A DNA stretch of 64,000 nucleotides from Thiobacillus denitrificans (GTDB lineage Bacteria > Pseudomonadota > Gammaproteobacteria > Burkholderiales > Thiobacillaceae). The stretch covers positions 1-64,000 of the forward strand of contig DYFW01000001.1 in NCBI GenBank assembly GCA_020725005.1, given 5' to 3'. Positions 36,347 to 44,453 of the stretch are shown piece after piece. A program made the translations under genes and the position numbers. Numbering within the stretch: the first letter of the stretch is position 1; each line of letters begins with the position of its first letter. The notes under the pieces were generated by a model. The model searched no databases. It worked only from the letters and a program-made list of their open reading frames with translations, and was not told the origin of the DNA.

Positions 36347-36726
36347 GCGACTGGCTCGACGCCGTGAAATGGGACGCGAACGGGCTGGTGCCTGCGATCG
36401 CCCAGGATGCCGCCAGCGGCGAAATCCTGATGGTCGCGTGGATGAACCGCGAGGCGCTGGCGGAAACCGCGCGTACCCGGCGCGGCGTGTATTTTTCGCG
36501 CTCGCGCAATCGCCTGTGGCGCAAGGGCGAGGAATCCGGCCATGTCCAGCACGTCAGCGAGATCCGCCTCGACTGCGACAACGACGTGGTGCTGTTGAAG
36601 ATCGAGCAGGTCGGCGGCATCGCCTGCCACACCGGGCGGCGCTCGTGCTTTTTCCAGAAGCTGGAGGACGGGCAGTGGGTGACGACCGCCCCCGTGCTCA
36701 AGAACCCCGACGAGATCTACAAATGA
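36343..36726 (+). CDS. hisI: Phosphoribosyl-AMP cyclohydrolase
   Basis: A 127-residue monofunctional cyclohydrolase. Metal-binding residues appear in [18 protein letters not shown] and the cysteine pair in [31 protein letters not shown] is the signature segment. It is coupled to hisF and hisE by ATGA overlaps on both sides. Confidence 0.97.
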   Translation: MSDWLDAVKWDANGLVPAIAQDAASGEILMVAWMNREALAETARTRRGVYFSRSRNRLWRKGEESGHVQHVSEIRLDCDNDVVLLKIEQVGGIACHTGRRSCFFQKLEDGQWVTTAPVLKNPDEIYK

Positions 36727-37043
36727 GCGACATCCTCGACCGCCTCGCCGAGACGCTGGAAGCGCGCAAGCAGGCATCGCCCGACAGTTCCTACGTGGCG
36801 AAGCTCTACGCCAGGGGCACCGACGCGATCCTGAAGAAGATCGGCGAGGAGGCGACCGAGACGGTGATGGCGGCGAAGGACGGCCAGCCCGAAAAGATCA
36901 TCTACGAAGTCGCCGATTTGTGGTTTCATACCCTGGTGCTGCTGGCGCACAAGGGGCTCGGGCCCGCGGACGTGCTGAACGAACTGGCGCGCCGCGAAGG
37001 GCTGTCGGGGCTGGTCGAAAAGGCGAATCGGCAAGGCGATTGA
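36723..37043 (+). CDS. hisE: Phosphoribosyl-ATP pyrophosphatase
   Basis: A 106-residue MazG-like helical pyrophosphatase, separate from HisI as is usual in betaproteobacteria. The magnesium motif is [16 protein letters not shown], then [20 protein letters not shown]. Last dedicated his gene in this run; the HIT-family gene starts two bases later. Confidence 0.96.
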   Translation: MSDILDRLAETLEARKQASPDSSYVAKLYARGTDAILKKIGEEATETVMAAKDGQPEKIIYEVADLWFHTLVLLAHKGLGPADVLNELARREGLSGLVEKANRQGD

Positions 37044-37044
37044 C

Positions 37045-37383
37045 ATGAGCGACTGCATTTTCTGCAAGATCGTTGCCGGCGAGATACCGAGCAGCAAGGT
37101 CTACGAAGACGACGAGGTGCTGGCGTTCCACGACATCCATCCGTTCGCGCGGGTGCATTTCCTGATCATCCCGAAAATGCACATCGCGACGCTGGCCGAC
37201 TGCGGGCCCGAGCACGAAAAACTGCTCGGCAGGATGCTGCTGCTGGCGCCGCGGCTGGCGAAGGCGCAGGGACTCGACGCCGGCTTCAAGACGCTGATCA
37301 ACACCGGGCGCGGCGGCGGCCAGGAAGTGTTTCACATTCACGTACACGTATTCGGCGGCGGCGATCCCGTCCGCCGCGGTTAA
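37045..37383 (+). CDS. HIT-family nucleotide-binding hydrolase (HinT-like)
   Basis: A 112-residue histidine-triad protein of the HinT type, which hydrolyses adenosine phosphoramidates. CIFCKIVAGEIPSSKVYEDD begins the fold, and the catalytic triad motif HIHVHVFGG lies near the C-terminus. It joins the his operon to the tat genes, an arrangement common in beta- and gammaproteobacteria. Confidence 0.95.
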   Translation: MSDCIFCKIVAGEIPSSKVYEDDEVLAFHDIHPFARVHFLIIPKMHIATLADCGPEHEKLLGRMLLLAPRLAKAQGLDAGFKTLINTGRGGGQEVFHIHVHVFGGGDPVRRG

Positions 37384-37401
37384 TTCAACAGGAGATATCG
37401 C

Positions 37402-37617
37402 ATGGGCACTTTAAGCATCTGGCACTGGCTGATCGTTCTGGTCGTGGTGCTGTTGATTTTCGGCACCAAGAAGTTGCGCAACATCGGCAGCGACCTGGGC
37501 GGCGCGGTCAAGGGCTTCAAGGAAGGCATGAAGGAAGACGCCCCCAAGATCAGCGAAAAGACCGAAGAGGGCGGCCGCACCATCGACGCCGAGGTCAAGG
37601 ACAAGCAGAACTCCTGA
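37402..37617 (+). CDS. tatA: Sec-independent translocase subunit TatA
   Basis: A 71-residue protein: one N-terminal membrane helix (about 5-20, [20 protein letters not shown]), the [14 protein letters not shown] hinge and amphipathic helix, and an acidic/lysine-rich tail. It forms the variable pore of the twin-arginine translocase. TatC and TatB follow; the Rieske protein of this window is a probable substrate. Confidence 0.96.
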   Translation: MGTLSIWHWLIVLVVVLLIFGTKKLRNIGSDLGGAVKGFKEGMKEDAPKISEKTEEGGRTIDAEVKDKQNS

Positions 37618-37627
37618 GGTTGGGGGC

Positions 37628-37682
37628 AGGGGCCAGGACCCAGGGGCGCGATGCGCCGCTGGCGCCTTGGTCCCAAGCCCCT
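37628..37682. repeat. Imperfect inverted repeat in the tatA-tatB spacer
   Basis: The left arm (37628-37649, starting AGGGGC) and right arm (37662-37682, ending GCCCCT) are complementary with several mismatches and bulges, leaving a loop of about 12 bases. The sequence just to the right (CCCCTGACGCCTGG) resembles the 14-base tandem repeat at 23812-23838. Confidence 0.5.
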
Positions 37683-37705
37683 GACGCCTGGATCCAGACC
37701 ACTGA

Positions 37706-38170
37706 ATGTTCGACATCGGCTTTACCGAACTCCTCGTCATCGGCGTGGTGGCGCTGATCGTGATCGGGCCCGAGCGCCTGCCCAAGGTCGCGCGCACGGC
37801 CGGGCACCTGTTCGGCCGCATGCAGCGCTACGTTTCGACGGTGAAGTCTGACATCAGCCGCGAGATCGAGCTGGAGGAACTGCGCCGCGCCGGCCAGAGT
37901 TTCAAGGCGTCGATCGAATCGATGGGCACGGAAGTGCAGCAGGAAGCGACGCGGATCGACGACTATTTCCGCGACGAGACCGATCGCATCGCCAAGGTGG
38001 TCGAGGCGATGGGAACGACCGAGGGCGAGCGCCCGGTCGCCGGGCCGGCGCTGGAGGCCGCGCCACCGGCTGTCCAGCAGAGCCTGCCGCTCGACGAGCC
38101 AGAGCAGGGGGCGCCGCCACCGTCCGCGGTCATCGAGATCGCGCGCGCGCCGGCCGACAAATCCGCATGA
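37706..38170 (+). CDS. tatB: Sec-independent translocase subunit TatB
   Basis: A 154-residue protein with the TatB start MFDIGFTELLVIGVVALIVI, the GPERLPKVART hinge, a long amphipathic helix, and a Pro/Ala-rich tail. It receives twin-arginine substrates together with TatC. The spacer to tatA is unusually long (88 bases) and contains an inverted repeat. The stop overlaps tatC. Confidence 0.95.
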   Translation: MFDIGFTELLVIGVVALIVIGPERLPKVARTAGHLFGRMQRYVSTVKSDISREIELEELRRAGQSFKASIESMGTEVQQEATRIDDYFRDETDRIAKVVEAMGTTEGERPVAGPALEAAPPAVQQSLPLDEPEQGAPPPSAVIEIARAPADKSA

Positions 38171-38976
38171 GCGACTCCCAGGACACCTTCATCTCGCACC
38201 TGATCGAAATGCGCGATCGCCTGCTGCGCGCGGTGATCGCCGTGGTCGTGCTGTTCGTCCTGCTCTTCCCGTGGGCGCAGGATCTCTACCACCTGCTGGC
38301 CAAGCCGATGCTGGAGTCGCTGCCGAAGGGCGGGCAGATGATCGCGACCGAGGTCACCACGCCCTTCTTCGTGCCGATCAAGGTCACGCTGATGACGGCC
38401 TTTCTGCTGGCGCTGCCCTGGGTGTTCTACCAGGCCTGGGCCTTCGTCGCGCCGGGGCTCTACCAGCACGAGAAACGCCTCGGCATTCCGCTCGTGATTT
38501 CCAGCGTGGTGCTGTTCCTGCTGGGCATGGCCTTCGCCTATTTCCTCGTGTTTCCGGTGGTGTTCGGCTTCATCGTCGGCGTCGCACCCGAGGGCGTCGC
38601 GGTGATGACCGACATCGGAAAGTATCTCGATTTCGTGATGACGCTGTTCCTCGCCTTCGGGGTCACTTTCGAGGTGCCGGTCGCGGTCGTGCTGCTGGTC
38701 AAGATGGGCATGGTGTCGGTGGCGAAGCTGCGCGAGGTGCGACCCTATGTCATCGTCGGCGCCTTCGTCATCGGCGCGATCTTCACGCCGCCTGACGTGA
38801 TTTCCCAATTCATGCTCGCCGTTCCGATGTGGCTGCTGTACGAGCTCGGTATCCTGGTGTCCGTCCTGGTCACCCGGTCCCGGCCCGATGAGGCGCCGAC
38901 GTATCGACCGATGAGCGAGGCCGAGATGGACGCCGAGCTCGACCGCATCGAGCAGGAAACGCGCGAACCGAAATAG
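38167..38976 (+). CDS. tatC: Sec-independent translocase subunit TatC
   Basis: A 269-residue protein with six membrane helices. The signature FISHLIEMRDRLLRAVIAVV and the substrate-contact loop region FVAPGLYQHEKRLGIPLVIS are intact, as is YVIVGAFVIGAIFTPPDVIS. It is the signal-recognition core of the Tat complex and the last gene of the his-tat run. A short linker with an NtrC-like site follows before amtB. Confidence 0.97.
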   Translation: MSDSQDTFISHLIEMRDRLLRAVIAVVVLFVLLFPWAQDLYHLLAKPMLESLPKGGQMIATEVTTPFFVPIKVTLMTAFLLALPWVFYQAWAFVAPGLYQHEKRLGIPLVISSVVLFLLGMAFAYFLVFPVVFGFIVGVAPEGVAVMTDIGKYLDFVMTLFLAFGVTFEVPVAVVLLVKMGMVSVAKLREVRPYVIVGAFVIGAIFTPPDVISQFMLAVPMWLLYELGILVSVLVTRSRPDEAPTYRPMSEAEMDAELDRIEQETREPK

Positions 38977-39006
38977 CGCCCATCGCTGGTGCATGAAATC
39001 CAGGAA

Positions 39007-39023
39007 TGCACTGTTATTGTGCA
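39007..39023 (+). promoter_or_regulatory. NtrC-like enhancer site upstream of amtB
   Basis: TGCACT-GTTAT-TGTGCA is a near match to the NtrC dyad TGCACC-N5-GGTGCA and is centred about 88 bases before the predicted sigma-54 start. A GGTGCA half-site stands at 38988-38993. Confidence 0.65.
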
Positions 39024-39076
39024 TGTCATGTTGCCGGAATCGTGAAATATTCTTTTGAATGAAGCCTCTGGCGTTC

Positions 39077-39093
39077 TGGAACGCCGCTTGCTT
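39077..39093 (+). promoter_or_regulatory. Sigma-54 promoter of amtB
   Basis: TGGAAC-GCCGC-TTGCTT: the invariant GG (39078-39079) and GC (39090-39091) are separated by exactly 10 bases, as required for RpoN holoenzyme. It is 32 bases before the ATG, with initiation expected near 39103. Confidence 0.75.
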
Positions 39094-39124
39094 CATTGTG
39101 CCGGATCGTTCCCGGAACCGGCAC

Positions 39125-40327
39125 ATGGATGCACTGAAATCAGGCAGCGACGTATTTTTTCTCTTGCTGGGCGGCATCATGGTGCTCGCCATGCACGCGG
39201 GATTCGCTTTTCTCGAACTCGGCACCGTGCGCAAGAAGAATCAGGTCAATGCCCTGGCCAAGATCCTCACCGATTTCTCGGTCTCGACCATCGCCTATTT
39301 CTTCATCGGCTACGGCGTCGCCTACGGTGTCAGCTTCTTTTCCGGGGCTGCCGCACTGTCGGCGGAAAACGGCTATGAACTGGTCAAGTTCTTTTTCCTG
39401 CTGACTTTCGCCGCGGCGATCCCCGCCATCGTGTCGGGCGGCATCGCCGAACGCGCGCGCTTCAGCCCGCAGCTCGCCGCGACCTTCGTGCTGGTGGGCC
39501 TGGTCTATCCCTTCTTCGAGGGCATGGTGTGGAATGGCAATTTCGGTCTCCAGGCCTGGCTGGAGGCCACGTTCGGCGCGGCCTTCCACGACTTTGCCGG
39601 CTCGGTGGTGGTACATGCGGTGGGCGGCTGGATCGCGCTGCCGGCGGTATTGCTGCTGGGCGCGCGGCGCGGCCGCTATACGAAGGACGGCATGATTTCG
39701 GCGCACCCGCCGTCGAACATTCCCTTCCTCGCGCTCGGCGCCTGGATCCTCGCCGTCGGCTGGTTCGGCTTCAACGTGATGTCGGCGCAGCGGCTGGAGG
39801 CGATCTCCGGCCTGGTCGCGGTGAATTCGCTGATGGCGATGGTGGGCGGCACGCTCGCTGCGCTCGTGATCGGCCGCAATGATCCCGGCTTCATCCACAA
39901 CGGTCCGCTGGCCGGGCTGGTGGCGGTCTGCGCGGGGTCCGACCTGATGCATCCGCTCGGCGCGCTCGCCACAGGCGCGATCGCGGGCGCGCTGTTCGTG
40001 TGGATGTTCATGGTGACGCAGAACCGCTGGAAGATCGACGACGTGCTCGGCGTGTGGCCGTTGCACGGCCTGTGCGGCGCCTGGGGCGGCATCGCGGCCG
40101 GCATCTTCGGCTCCGAATGGCTCGGCGGCATCGGCGGGGTCAGCTTCGCCTCGCAACTCATCGGCACGCTGGGCGGCATCGCGGTGGCGCTCGCGGGCAG
40201 CGTCGTCGTCTACGGGAGCCTGAAGGCCTTGTTCGGCCTGCGGCTCGATCCCGAAGCCGAGTTCAACGGGGCCGACCTCAGCATCCACAAGGTGTCGGCG
40301 ACCGCCGAACGGGAAACCAACTGGTAG
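39125..40327 (+). CDS. amtB: Ammonium transporter (Amt family)
   Basis: A 400-residue channel with about eleven membrane helices. It carries HDFAGSVVVHAVGGWIALPA with the first pore histidine and WPLHGLCGAWGGIAAGIFGS with the second. The N-terminus DVFFLLLGGIMVLAMHAGFA and GTVRKKNQVNALAKILTDFS are typical. The ATG at 39125 is chosen because the sigma-54 promoter ends upstream of it; the longer frame from 39059 would include the promoter. No glnK partner is adjacent. Confidence 0.95.
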   Translation: MDALKSGSDVFFLLLGGIMVLAMHAGFAFLELGTVRKKNQVNALAKILTDFSVSTIAYFFIGYGVAYGVSFFSGAAALSAENGYELVKFFFLLTFAAAIPAIVSGGIAERARFSPQLAATFVLVGLVYPFFEGMVWNGNFGLQAWLEATFGAAFHDFAGSVVVHAVGGWIALPAVLLLGARRGRYTKDGMISAHPPSNIPFLALGAWILAVGWFGFNVMSAQRLEAISGLVAVNSLMAMVGGTLAALVIGRNDPGFIHNGPLAGLVAVCAGSDLMHPLGALATGAIAGALFVWMFMVTQNRWKIDDVLGVWPLHGLCGAWGGIAAGIFGSEWLGGIGGVSFASQLIGTLGGIAVALAGSVVVYGSLKALFGLRLDPEAEFNGADLSIHKVSATAERETNW

Positions 40328-40333
40328 GCCGCG

Positions 40334-41590
40334 TCAGCGCTCCGGGTCGCGCCGCAGCTGGCGCAGGTAACGCTGCCGCTCGGCACGCAGCTGTTCGAGC
40401 TGGCGATCGATCTGCACCACGTCGGGATGCTGCGCCGTATAGGTCAGCAGCAATTCGGTGCGCCGCAGACGCAGTTCTACCTGCTTGCGCTTGAGCCCGG
40501 CGAGATAGGGGTCCTCCGGGGCAGCCGTTTTTTTCGGTGGGGGGGCCGAGGCTTGCGCCTCCCTCGGAGCCTGGAGCGTGGGCGTGCCGGCCGCCGGCGT
40601 GGGCGCGGGCGCGTGAACCGCGGCGCCGGGGTCGGTGAGCGCCGCCTGCCGTCCCGGGCCGAGGAAATACTCGATGACGATGATGCCGACACCGACGATC
40701 AGGAAGACCGCCACGGGCGCGCCGAAGGCGACGACCGGCAGCAGGCGGGGTACGCGGTTGTCCGCGCGCGGGCGCGTCGCCGCGGCGCTCGTGGCCAGCG
40801 CGTGCAGTGCCGCCACCACGGCCGGCGCATCGGGGCGGTCCTGCGGCGACTTGCTCAGCATGCGTCCCAGCAGCTCGACGAGCCCTGCCGGCAGGCCGGG
40901 GCGCAGTCGGGCGGGGTCGACGGGCGCGTCGTGCACGACGCGGTAAACGATGGTCGCGAGGCTGTCGCCGTCGAAGGCATGGTGGCCGGTGAGCATTTCG
41001 TAGAGCACGGCGCCCAGCGAGAAAATGTCGGAGCGGCCGTCGATCTCGCCGCCGCGCACCTGTTCGGGCGACATGTAGCGCGGCGAGCCGAGCATCTGGC
41101 CGGTCTGGGTCTGTTCGCTGTTGGCCAGATGCGCAATGCCGAAATCGGTGAGCTTGATCTGCCCGCGATGTCCGGTGACGACGACGTTGGACGGTTTGAC
41201 GTCGCGGTGGATGACACCGTGGGCATGGGCGAAGGCGAGCGCTTCGGCCATCTGCCGCGCGGTGTCGAGCGCGAGGTCGAGCGGCATGCGTGCGTGGTCG
41301 AGCACCTCGCGCAGCGTCGGCCCGGACAGGTACTCCATCGCGATATAGGCGAGGCTGTCGGTTTCGCCGACGTCGTAGATGGTCACGATGTTCGGGTGCG
41401 ACAGCCTGCCCGCGCTCTGTGCCTCGCGCAGGAAGCGCGCTTCGGCGTCGGCGCCTTCGTGCCGCAGTTGCGCGATGTCGACGGTCTTGATCGCCACGGT
41501 GCGCTCGATCAGCGGATCGCGCGCGCGATAGACCGTGCCCATCGCGCCCTGGCCGATTTCCTCGAGAACCTCGTAGCGGCCGATTTTCAT
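40334..41590 (-). CDS. Membrane-anchored serine/threonine protein kinase
   Basis: A 418-residue Hanks-type kinase. The kinase domain spans about 5-265: glycine loop GQGAMGTV (13-20), Lys35 in VAIK, HRDVKPSN (128-135), DFG (149-151) and SPEQVRG. One membrane helix lies at about 284-310. The outer part is a Pro/Ala-rich linker followed by a charged, likely coiled-coil C-terminus (residues about 355-418, QVELRLRRTELLLTY onward). It has no PASTA or other known sensor. The target is unknown. It is convergent with amtB, seven bases apart. Confidence 0.93.
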   Translation of the reverse strand: MKIGRYEVLEEIGQGAMGTVYRARDPLIERTVAIKTVDIAQLRHEGADAEARFLREAQSAGRLSHPNIVTIYDVGETDSLAYIAMEYLSGPTLREVLDHARMPLDLALDTARQMAEALAFAHAHGVIHRDVKPSNVVVTGHRGQIKLTDFGIAHLANSEQTQTGQMLGSPRYMSPEQVRGGEIDGRSDIFSLGAVLYEMLTGHHAFDGDSLATIVYRVVHDAPVDPARLRPGLPAGLVELLGRMLSKSPQDRPDAPAVVAALHALATSAAATRPRADNRVPRLLPVVAFGAPVAVFLIVGVGIIVIEYFLGPGRQAALTDPGAAVHAPAPTPAAGTPTLQAPREAQASAPPPKKTAAPEDPYLAGLKRKQVELRLRRTELLLTYTAQHPDVVQIDRQLEQLRAERQRYLRQLRRDPER

Positions 41591-41603
41591 GGACAGCGGG
41601 CGT

Positions 41604-42347
41604 TCAGGCCTGGCATTCGATGACCTGGCCGCGCAGCGCGCGGCTGTCTTCGCCCATCAGATAGAGATACCACGGCATCAGCGCGTCGGGGCCGGGCAGC
41701 GAAGCGGGGTCGAGGCCGGGGTGGGTCCGGGCGCGCAGCGTGGTCGCGACCGGGCCGGGGATCAGGGTGTTGAAGCGCAGGTTTGCCTCCGCGCCGATCT
41801 CGTCCGACCAGATGCGGGTGAGGCTTTCCAGCCCCGACTTCGCCACGGCGTAGCCGCCCCAGTACGCGGCAGGATGATGGCCATGCGTTTCGCCCGTGAA
41901 GATCACCGACGCGTCGGGCGATTGCTGCAGCAGCGGCAGACAGGCGCGGGTGAGCGCGAACGGTGCGATGAGGTTGACGCGCATCAGCGTCTGCCATTGC
42001 TCCAATGTCTGCAGCGCGAGCGGCGTCAGGCTGTAGAACTGGTGCGCGCTATGGAGAACGCCATCGAGCCGCTTCAGGTGATGGGCGATGGTGCCGGCGA
42101 GCGTGTCGAGGCTGCGGTCGTCGGCTGCGGCGAGGTCATAGGGAAACATTGCCGGCTCGGAGCCGCCGGCGGCGAGGATTTCATCGTATACCGCCTCGAG
42201 CCGGGTTTCGTCGCGGGCGAGCAGCGCGACGGTGGCGCCGTGGCGGGCATACGCCAGGCTGGCGGCGCGGCCGAGGCCGGCACTGGCGCCGGTGACGAGG
42301 ATGACGCGACCGGCGAGGAGATCGGGGCGGGGAATATAGTCTTTCAT
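41604..42347 (-). CDS. Short-chain dehydrogenase/reductase
   Basis: A 247-residue SDR. The NAD(P) motif is [16 protein letters not shown] (TGxxxGxG), and the catalytic Tyr-x3-Lys is in YWGGYAVAKSGLESL. NLRFNTLIPGPVATTLR is the usual post-catalytic segment. It resembles YciK-type reductases; the substrate is unknown. Its ATG overlaps the hpnE stop, so it is translated with the squalene genes and may act on an isoprenoid, although that is only a positional argument. Confidence 0.88.
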   Translation of the reverse strand: MKDYIPRPDLLAGRVILVTGASAGLGRAASLAYARHGATVALLARDETRLEAVYDEILAAGGSEPAMFPYDLAAADDRSLDTLAGTIAHHLKRLDGVLHSAHQFYSLTPLALQTLEQWQTLMRVNLIAPFALTRACLPLLQQSPDASVIFTGETHGHHPAAYWGGYAVAKSGLESLTRIWSDEIGAEANLRFNTLIPGPVATTLRARTHPGLDPASLPGPDALMPWYLYLMGEDSRALRGQVIECQA

Positions 42348-43609
42348 AGGCTTTCCAGCAGCGAGGCGGCCGATTGTACCCCGCTCGCCGTGGCACTTTC
42401 GAGCGTGGCGGGGTAGGGGCCGGCGGTGTAGTCGCCCGCCAGGAAGACGCGCGGATGCGGGGTGCGCACATCGGGCCTGGGCATGCCCGGCACGCAGGCG
42501 TAGGTCGCCTGCTTTTCGACGATGCGGCGGCGCCAGCGCGCCGGCCCGGGGTCGGCGATGCGCCGCAGTTGCGCCTCGGCCTGCGTCACCCAGTCCTCGG
42601 CGAGCCCGGATGCGGCGCTGGCGACGAAGGCGACGAGGCCGGCCTGGCCGTGGCTCGGGCCGCGGTCGAACACGAACTGCGCCGGGCCGCCGTCGAGCGC
42701 ATACAGCGGCGCCGGCAGCCTGAACGCGGCATCGTACTGGACGTAGGCGGTGGCGATCGGCCGGTAGGCGTAGCGCGCCACGTCGGCCGCGGCCGCCGCG
42801 AGGGCGTCGACGCCCGCCGCCAGGCCGGCGAGATGCTGCGGCGCGACGGCCACGACCACGTGGCTGTAGCGTTCGCGGGTGTCGCGCGTGGCCAGGGTCA
42901 CGCCGTGCGCGTCGACGCCGAGCGCGTCGACGCGCTGGCCGAGGCGGATGTCGCCGCCGAGCGCGGCGACGCGGGCTGCGGCCGGCTGCGGCAGCAGGGC
43001 GCCGAGATCGCGCCGCGGCAGCAGCAGGTCGCTGTCGCGCCTGCGGCCGCCGAAGGCCGCGCGCAGCACGTCGGCGAACACCTGCGCGCTGGCTTCCCCC
43101 GGCAGCGTGTTGAGTGCCGAGACGCACAGGGGATGCCACAGCAGGCGGTTCAGTTTTTCGGGTTGCGATCGGGTGAGGTCGGCGACGCTGCCCGGGAGGG
43201 GACGCGAGGGGGCGCGGATCAGGGAAACGGCCCAGCGCACTGCCGCCCATTTCTCGGCGCGGTTCAGGCCGCGCGCGGCAAGCAGGCCGGCGGCGAGATG
43301 GAAGGGCGCCGGCAGGCGCGGGCAGGCGAGGCGAAAGTCCGGCGGCTGTTCGAGCGTGAGCGGCAGGCGCCACAGGGCTTCGGCTTCCGGCTGCAGTCGG
43401 CCGATCAGGGCGAGGGTCTGCGCGTAGGCGCCGAGCAGGAGGTGCTGGCCGTTGTCGAGCCGGGCGCCTTCGAGCTCGACAGCGCGCGCGCGGCCGCCGA
43501 GCGTGCGCGCGGCCTCGAAAAGCGTGACGGGAACCCCGGCTTCGGCGAGCGTCAGTGCCGCGGCGCAGCCGGCCCAGCCGCCCCCCACGACGGCGACGCG
43601 GGACTTCAT
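42344..43609 (-). CDS. hpnE: Hydroxysqualene dehydroxylase (squalene-associated FAD-dependent desaturase)
   Basis: A 421-residue FAD enzyme that reduces hydroxysqualene to squalene in the HpnCDE route. The dinucleotide-binding start is VAVVGGGWAGCAAALTLAEA, with RTLGGRARAVELEG, LDNGQHLLLGAY and the C-terminal FAD segment VFLAGDYTAGPYPATLESAT. The ATG at 43609 overlaps the hpnD stop; an in-frame extension to 43639 lacks support. Confidence 0.92.
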   Translation of the reverse strand: MKSRVAVVGGGWAGCAAALTLAEAGVPVTLFEAARTLGGRARAVELEGARLDNGQHLLLGAYAQTLALIGRLQPEAEALWRLPLTLEQPPDFRLACPRLPAPFHLAAGLLAARGLNRAEKWAAVRWAVSLIRAPSRPLPGSVADLTRSQPEKLNRLLWHPLCVSALNTLPGEASAQVFADVLRAAFGGRRRDSDLLLPRRDLGALLPQPAAARVAALGGDIRLGQRVDALGVDAHGVTLATRDTRERYSHVVVAVAPQHLAGLAAGVDALAAAAADVARYAYRPIATAYVQYDAAFRLPAPLYALDGGPAQFVFDRGPSHGQAGLVAFVASAASGLAEDWVTQAEAQLRRIADPGPARWRRRIVEKQATYACVPGMPRPDVRTPHPRVFLAGDYTAGPYPATLESATASGVQSAASLLESL

Positions 43610-44451
43610 GGGAACAGCCAGGTACGGCTCGCCAGCCACAGCTTGCGCAGCGGCGTGAGCGCCACGCGCGCGCGCAGCACGGGGAAGCGGTCGCGGCGGA
43701 TTTCCTCGAGCAGGGTGCGGTAGATCGCCGCCATCACCAGGCCGGGGCGTTGCGCGCGCTTCGCCGCCGCGGGCAGGACGGCGAGCGCGCGGTCATAGTG
43801 CTCGATCGCGCGCGCGTACTGGAAATCCATCAGCGTCTGGAAGGCGGGGGTGTCGCGTCCGGCGAGCAGGTCGGCCTCGGCGACGCCGAAGCGGGCCAGC
43901 TCGTCCTGCGGCAGGTAGATGCGCCCGCGCCGCGCATCCTCGCCGACGTCGCGGATGATGTTGGTGAGCTGGAAGGCGAGCCCCAGCGCGTGCGCGTAGC
44001 GCCGCACCTCGCGGTCGTGTTCGCCGCGCTCGCTGGCGAAGATCGACGCCGCGATCTCGCCGACGACGCCGGCGACACGGTAGCAGTAAAGGTGCAGCGA
44101 CTTGAAATCGGGATAACGCCTCTGGCCGAGATCCATCGCCATGCCGTCGACGATTTCCAGCAGCAGCGCGGCCGGGATCGCGCGCCCTTGCGGCGTGTCG
44201 GCGAGCGCGCGGGTGGCCGGATGCTCGGGCATCCCGGCGGTGAAGCGCGCAATCTCGGCGCGCCACCAGTCGAGCTTGGCTTCGGCGACCATGGGCTCGC
44301 GGCATTCGTCGACGACATCGTCGAGCTCGCGGCACAGCGCATAGAACGCGGTGATCGCGCGCCGTGTTTCGGGCGGCAGGAAGACGAAGCTGTAATAGAA
44401 GCTGGAGCCGCTGGCCGCCGCGCGCTCCTGGCAGTAGGCGTGGACGTCCAT
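43606..44451 (-). CDS. hpnD: Presqualene diphosphate synthase
   Basis: A 281-residue trans-isoprenyl diphosphate synthase that joins two farnesyl diphosphates into presqualene diphosphate. Aspartate-rich motifs are LCRELDDVVDEC (about 42-53) and NIIRDVGEDARRGRIYLPQD. The start SSFYYSFVFLPPETRRAITA is typical. It lies two bases after hpnC and overlaps hpnE. Confidence 0.93.
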   Translation of the reverse strand: MDVHAYCQERAAASGSSFYYSFVFLPPETRRAITAFYALCRELDDVVDECREPMVAEAKLDWWRAEIARFTAGMPEHPATRALADTPQGRAIPAALLLEIVDGMAMDLGQRRYPDFKSLHLYCYRVAGVVGEIAASIFASERGEHDREVRRYAHALGLAFQLTNIIRDVGEDARRGRIYLPQDELARFGVAEADLLAGRDTPAFQTLMDFQYARAIEHYDRALAVLPAAAKRAQRPGLVMAAIYRTLLEEIRRDRFPVLRARVALTPLRKLWLASRTWLFP

Positions 44452-44453
44452 GG

